From: JBCFBK01 sp039679975 | Lineage (GTDB): Bacteria; Bacteroidota; Bacteroidia; Bacteroidales; Prolixibacteraceae | Assembly (NCBI GenBank): GCA_039679975.1 | Contig: JBDKTZ010000289.1 | Location: 1-14,257, forward strand | Reading direction: 5' to 3' | Length of the DNA stretch: 14,257 nucleotides | Shown here: piece by piece, positions 11,817 to 14,257 of the stretch | How positions within the stretch are numbered: the first letter of the stretch is position 1 | Layout of the letters: the number at the start of each line of letters is the position of its first letter | Position numbers and translations under genes: made by a program | The notes under the pieces: generated by a model | Database searches by the model: none | What the model saw: only the letters and a program-made list of their open reading frames with translations | What the model was told of the DNA's origin: nothing

Positions 11817-14257
11817 ATGGGAAATTGGAGGAAACTGTTTGTTGAATCAAGCATACCTGAAAAACTGGCTCCTTTGAAAGAGCTGAGCAAAAATTTGTGG
11901 TGGGTCTGGAATTCAGATGCACGGGAGCTATTTAAAAATATTGATGGAAAATTGTGGGAAGAAAGCGCTCATAATCCGGTGGTCCAGCTTGAAAAAGTAA
12001 GCTATCAGCGATATCTTGAACTGGTCGACGATAGAGTCTTCATGGCTAACATGAATCTTGTTACTGAACAGTTGCATCAGTATCTGAAAGACCGGGCATC
12101 GTTGGAGGGACCAAAAATTGCCTATTTTAGCATGGAATATGGTCTACATGACAGTTTGAAGATCTTTTCAGGCGGCCTTGGAATACTGGCCGGAGATTAC
12201 CTGAAGGAAGCCAGTGATTCGAAAGTGGATTTGGTAGCAGTTGGTTTACTATACCGGTATGGTTATTTCAAACAGAACATTTCCATCCAGGGTGATCAAA
12301 TGGCTAACTATGAAGCAGAAGAATTTTCTAAAATACCTGTCTCTCCCGCTTTCGACCAACAGGGAAACTGGGTGCACGTGGAAGTCGATTACCCCGGGCG
12401 TAAGCTTCGGGCACGTGTATGGGAAACCAGGGTGGGCAGAGTAAGCTTATATTTGCTGGATGCTGATTTCGAAGATAACAGGGACGAAGATCGCTTTGTC
12501 ACGCATCATCTTTATGGTGGCGATAATGAGAACAGGCTCAAACAGGAAATGCTGCTTGGCCTTGGAGGGATCCGGGCTTTGCGTAAGCTTGGACATCAGG
12601 CCGATGTTTATCATTGTAATGAGGGACATGCTGCCATGATCGGTCTTGAACGGATTTCAGAATTGATGACCGATGAGGGGCTGACGTATCATCAGGCGAA
12701 AGAAATTGTGAGAGCGTCAACCCTGTTTACAACCCATACGCCGGTTCCTGCGGGCCATGACTCGTTTCATCAGGATTTATTCTACTCATACATGAATAAA
12801 CTCGCTCCCCGGTTTAATATTACATGGGAAGAGTTTCTGATGCTTGGCAAGACAAATAGTCACGAAGACCGGTTCAATATGAGTTATCTCGCGGCTAACT
12901 TGTCGCTTGGCATCAACGGTGTCAGTATGTTGCACGGGGAAGTATCGAAGGATATTCTGAAGAATCTTTACGAAGGATATCTTCCTGAAGAACTTGAAAT
13001 CGGCTACGTAACCAATGGCGTTCACTATTCCAGTTGGGCGGCTAAGGAGTGGAAAGAACTTCATTTGAAATATTTTGGAAAAGAATTTATAGGAAATCAA
13101 CTCGATTTTGATCGGTGGGACGATATCTACAGGGCGCCGGACGAGGACATCTGGAATTTGAAGAAGCAATTGAAATTAAAACTGATCGATTATATCAAGG
13201 ATCGTTTTGCTGACACTTGGGTGCAACGGCATGAAAATCCAAAATTGATTAGCGAAGTTCTCAATGCTCTGGATCCGAATGCGCTGACGATTGGTTTCGC
13301 ACGTCGTTTTGCTACTTATAAACGGGCGCACCTGCTGTTTCGTAACCTGGAACGACTGTCGAAAATTGTCAATAACCCCCAACGGCCGGTACAATTCATT
13401 TTCGCCGGAAAGGCCCATCCGGCCGACAAAGCGGGGCAAGACCTGATCAAATACATTGTCGAAATATCGAAACGTTCTGAATTTATAGGAAAGATCCTTT
13501 TTGTTCAGAATTATGACATTAACCTGGCCAAGATGTTATTGCAGGGAGTCGATGTCTGGCTCAATACCCCGACAAGACCGCTTGAAGCTTCAGGTACCAG
13601 CGGGGAAAAAGGTGCCATGAACGGAACGATCCACTTCTCGGTTTTGGATGGCTGGTGGGTTGAAGGATACAAGGAAGGCCTGGGCTGGGCTCTCCCTATG
13701 GAGCGTTCCTATGAAGTCCAGGACTTTCAGGATGAATTGGATGCTGAATCGCTCTATAACATTTTCGAGGACGAGATTATACCAACTTATTATGACCGTA
13801 ATCAACGGGATGTGTCTGAAAAGTGGGTCGCTTATGTGAAAAATACGATTGCCCAGGTAGCTCCTAATTTTACGACTGCCCGGATGATACGCGATTATCG
13901 GCAACGTTATTATCAGCCTCTTGCCGGTCGGGTTAAACGATTAAAAGAGAATAACTATAATCTGGTGCGCGAGTTGACCGAATGGAAAGATAAAGTAAAT
14001 AAAGTATGGGACCAGATCGAGGTCAGGGAAATTCAGCTCGCCGATGGAATCACCAACGTGCTCCGTATTGGTGAAGAATATCCGGCAAAAGTCGTACTCG
14101 ATCTGAAAGGACTTTCTCCTGATGAAGTGGGGCTGGAAATTGTTGTCACTGAACCGGGGATCAATGAAAGCCGTAAACTGGTTGATCGTTTTGAATTTAG
14201 CCCGGGTATTGCCGAGGGGTCCCTTTGTACCTATTTACTGAATTTGCGGCTGATGAA
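11817..14257 (+). CDS. glgP: Alpha-glucan (glycogen) phosphorylase, GT35, 3' end outside window
   Basis: The enzyme releases glucose-1-phosphate from the ends of alpha-1,4 chains using PLP and phosphate. The frame is open from the ATG at 11817 to the window edge, giving 813 full codons; the family version is about 850 residues, so only a short C-terminal piece should be missing. Residues 10-95 match the DUF3417-like N-terminal region (LSKNLWWVWNSDA, HNPV). SMEYG (105-109) and FSGGLGILAGDYLK follow, then HCNEGHAAM, TTHTPVPAGHD, GYVTNGVH and IGFARRFATYKRA. The PLP site is EASGTSGEKGAMNG with Lys598. It belongs to the alpha-glucan phosphorylase group distinct from E. coli MalP/GlgP, with Glu in place of the Asn-Met or Gly-Met seen before the lysine elsewhere. 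No Ser14-type phosphorylation segment is evident. It closes the visible cluster and supplies the degradative arm. Confidence 0.93.
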   Translation, partial: MGNWRKLFVESSIPEKLAPLKELSKNLWWVWNSDARELFKNIDGKLWEESAHNPVVQLEKVSYQRYLELVDDRVFMANMNLVTEQLHQYLKDRASLEGPKIAYFSMEYGLHDSLKIFSGGLGILAGDYLKEASDSKVDLVAVGLLYRYGYFKQNISIQGDQMANYEAEEFSKIPVSPAFDQQGNWVHVEVDYPGRKLRARVWETRVGRVSLYLLDADFEDNRDEDRFVTHHLYGGDNENRLKQEMLLGLGGIRALRKLGHQADVYHCNEGHAAMIGLERISELMTDEGLTYHQAKEIVRASTLFTTHTPVPAGHDSFHQDLFYSYMNKLAPRFNITWEEFLMLGKTNSHEDRFNMSYLAANLSLGINGVSMLHGEVSKDILKNLYEGYLPEELEIGYVTNGVHYSSWAAKEWKELHLKYFGKEFIGNQLDFDRWDDIYRAPDEDIWNLKKQLKLKLIDYIKDRFADTWVQRHENPKLISEVLNALDPNALTIGFARRFATYKRAHLLFRNLERLSKIVNNPQRPVQFIFAGKAHPADKAGQDLIKYIVEISKRSEFIGKILFVQNYDINLAKMLLQGVDVWLNTPTRPLEASGTSGEKGAMNGTIHFSVLDGWWVEGYKEGLGWALPMERSYEVQDFQDELDAESLYNIFEDEIIPTYYDRNQRDVSEKWVAYVKNTIAQVAPNFTTARMIRDYRQRYYQPLAGRVKRLKENNYNLVRELTEWKDKVNKVWDQIEVREIQLADGITNVLRIGEEYPAKVVLDLKGLSPDEVGLEIVVTEPGINESRKLVDRFEFSPGIAEGSLCTYLLNLRLM

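Noticed and set aside
12786..13169. 127-residue minus-strand open frame
   Set aside because: It lies within the conserved phosphorylase coding sequence, which explains this region fully.
1..14257. CRISPR arrays, tRNA or rRNA genes, insertion sequences, phage or defence genes
   Set aside because: I found no regularly spaced repeats, tRNA-like cloverleaf, transposase, integrase or toxin-antitoxin motifs. All long coding frames belong to metabolic, regulatory or uncharacterised families.

Overview
The window reads as chromosomal DNA of a member of the Bacteroidota, probably order Bacteroidales or a close relative. The evidence is the closeness of nearly every protein to Bacteroidota family versions, a textbook Bacteroidota promoter (TTTG, 20-nt spacer, TATATTTG) in front of the TetR gene, mostly A-rich regions rather than Shine-Dalgarno sequences before start codons, and a glycogen gene order that I recall from Bacteroides. 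I see no mobile elements, RNA genes, CRISPR arrays or phage genes.

Left part (1-3811), mixed small transcription units. It begins with the 3' end of a conserved protein of unknown function, followed by a 283-nt gene-free stretch with inverted repeats. Next come a DUF4256 protein (+) and, converging on it, a zinc-ribbon membrane-anchored protein (-), with a shared terminator-like hairpin between them. Divergent from the zinc-ribbon gene is a TetR-family regulator whose promoter carries a perfect inverted repeat between its -33 and -7 elements. The regulator is followed after a short gap by a FabF-type 3-oxoacyl-ACP synthase with catalytic residues at the same positions as E. coli FabF. The pair looks like an autoregulated lipid-synthesis unit.

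Right part (3898-14257 and beyond), a glycogen (alpha-glucan) metabolism cluster, all on the + strand. In order: eukaryotic-type branching enzyme (GH13_8); a GSCFA/SGNH-like protein starting inside the branching enzyme stop codon; a GH133-type debranching enzyme; a GT4/GT5-like glycogen synthase; a GH57 alpha-amylase-like protein; and an alpha-glucan phosphorylase (GT35) that runs off the right edge. Together these cover chain elongation, branching, debranching and phosphorolysis of a cytosolic storage glucan. No gene for sugar-nucleotide supply (such as glgC) is visible.

Most of the window is ordinary, and I found no clearly new system. The points most worth a second look are the Asp-to-Asn change at the expected acid/base position of the GH57 protein, the GSCFA protein coupled to the branching enzyme, the TetR operator/promoter, the hairpin in the phosphorylase leader, and the absence of the classical KTGGL motif from the synthase.
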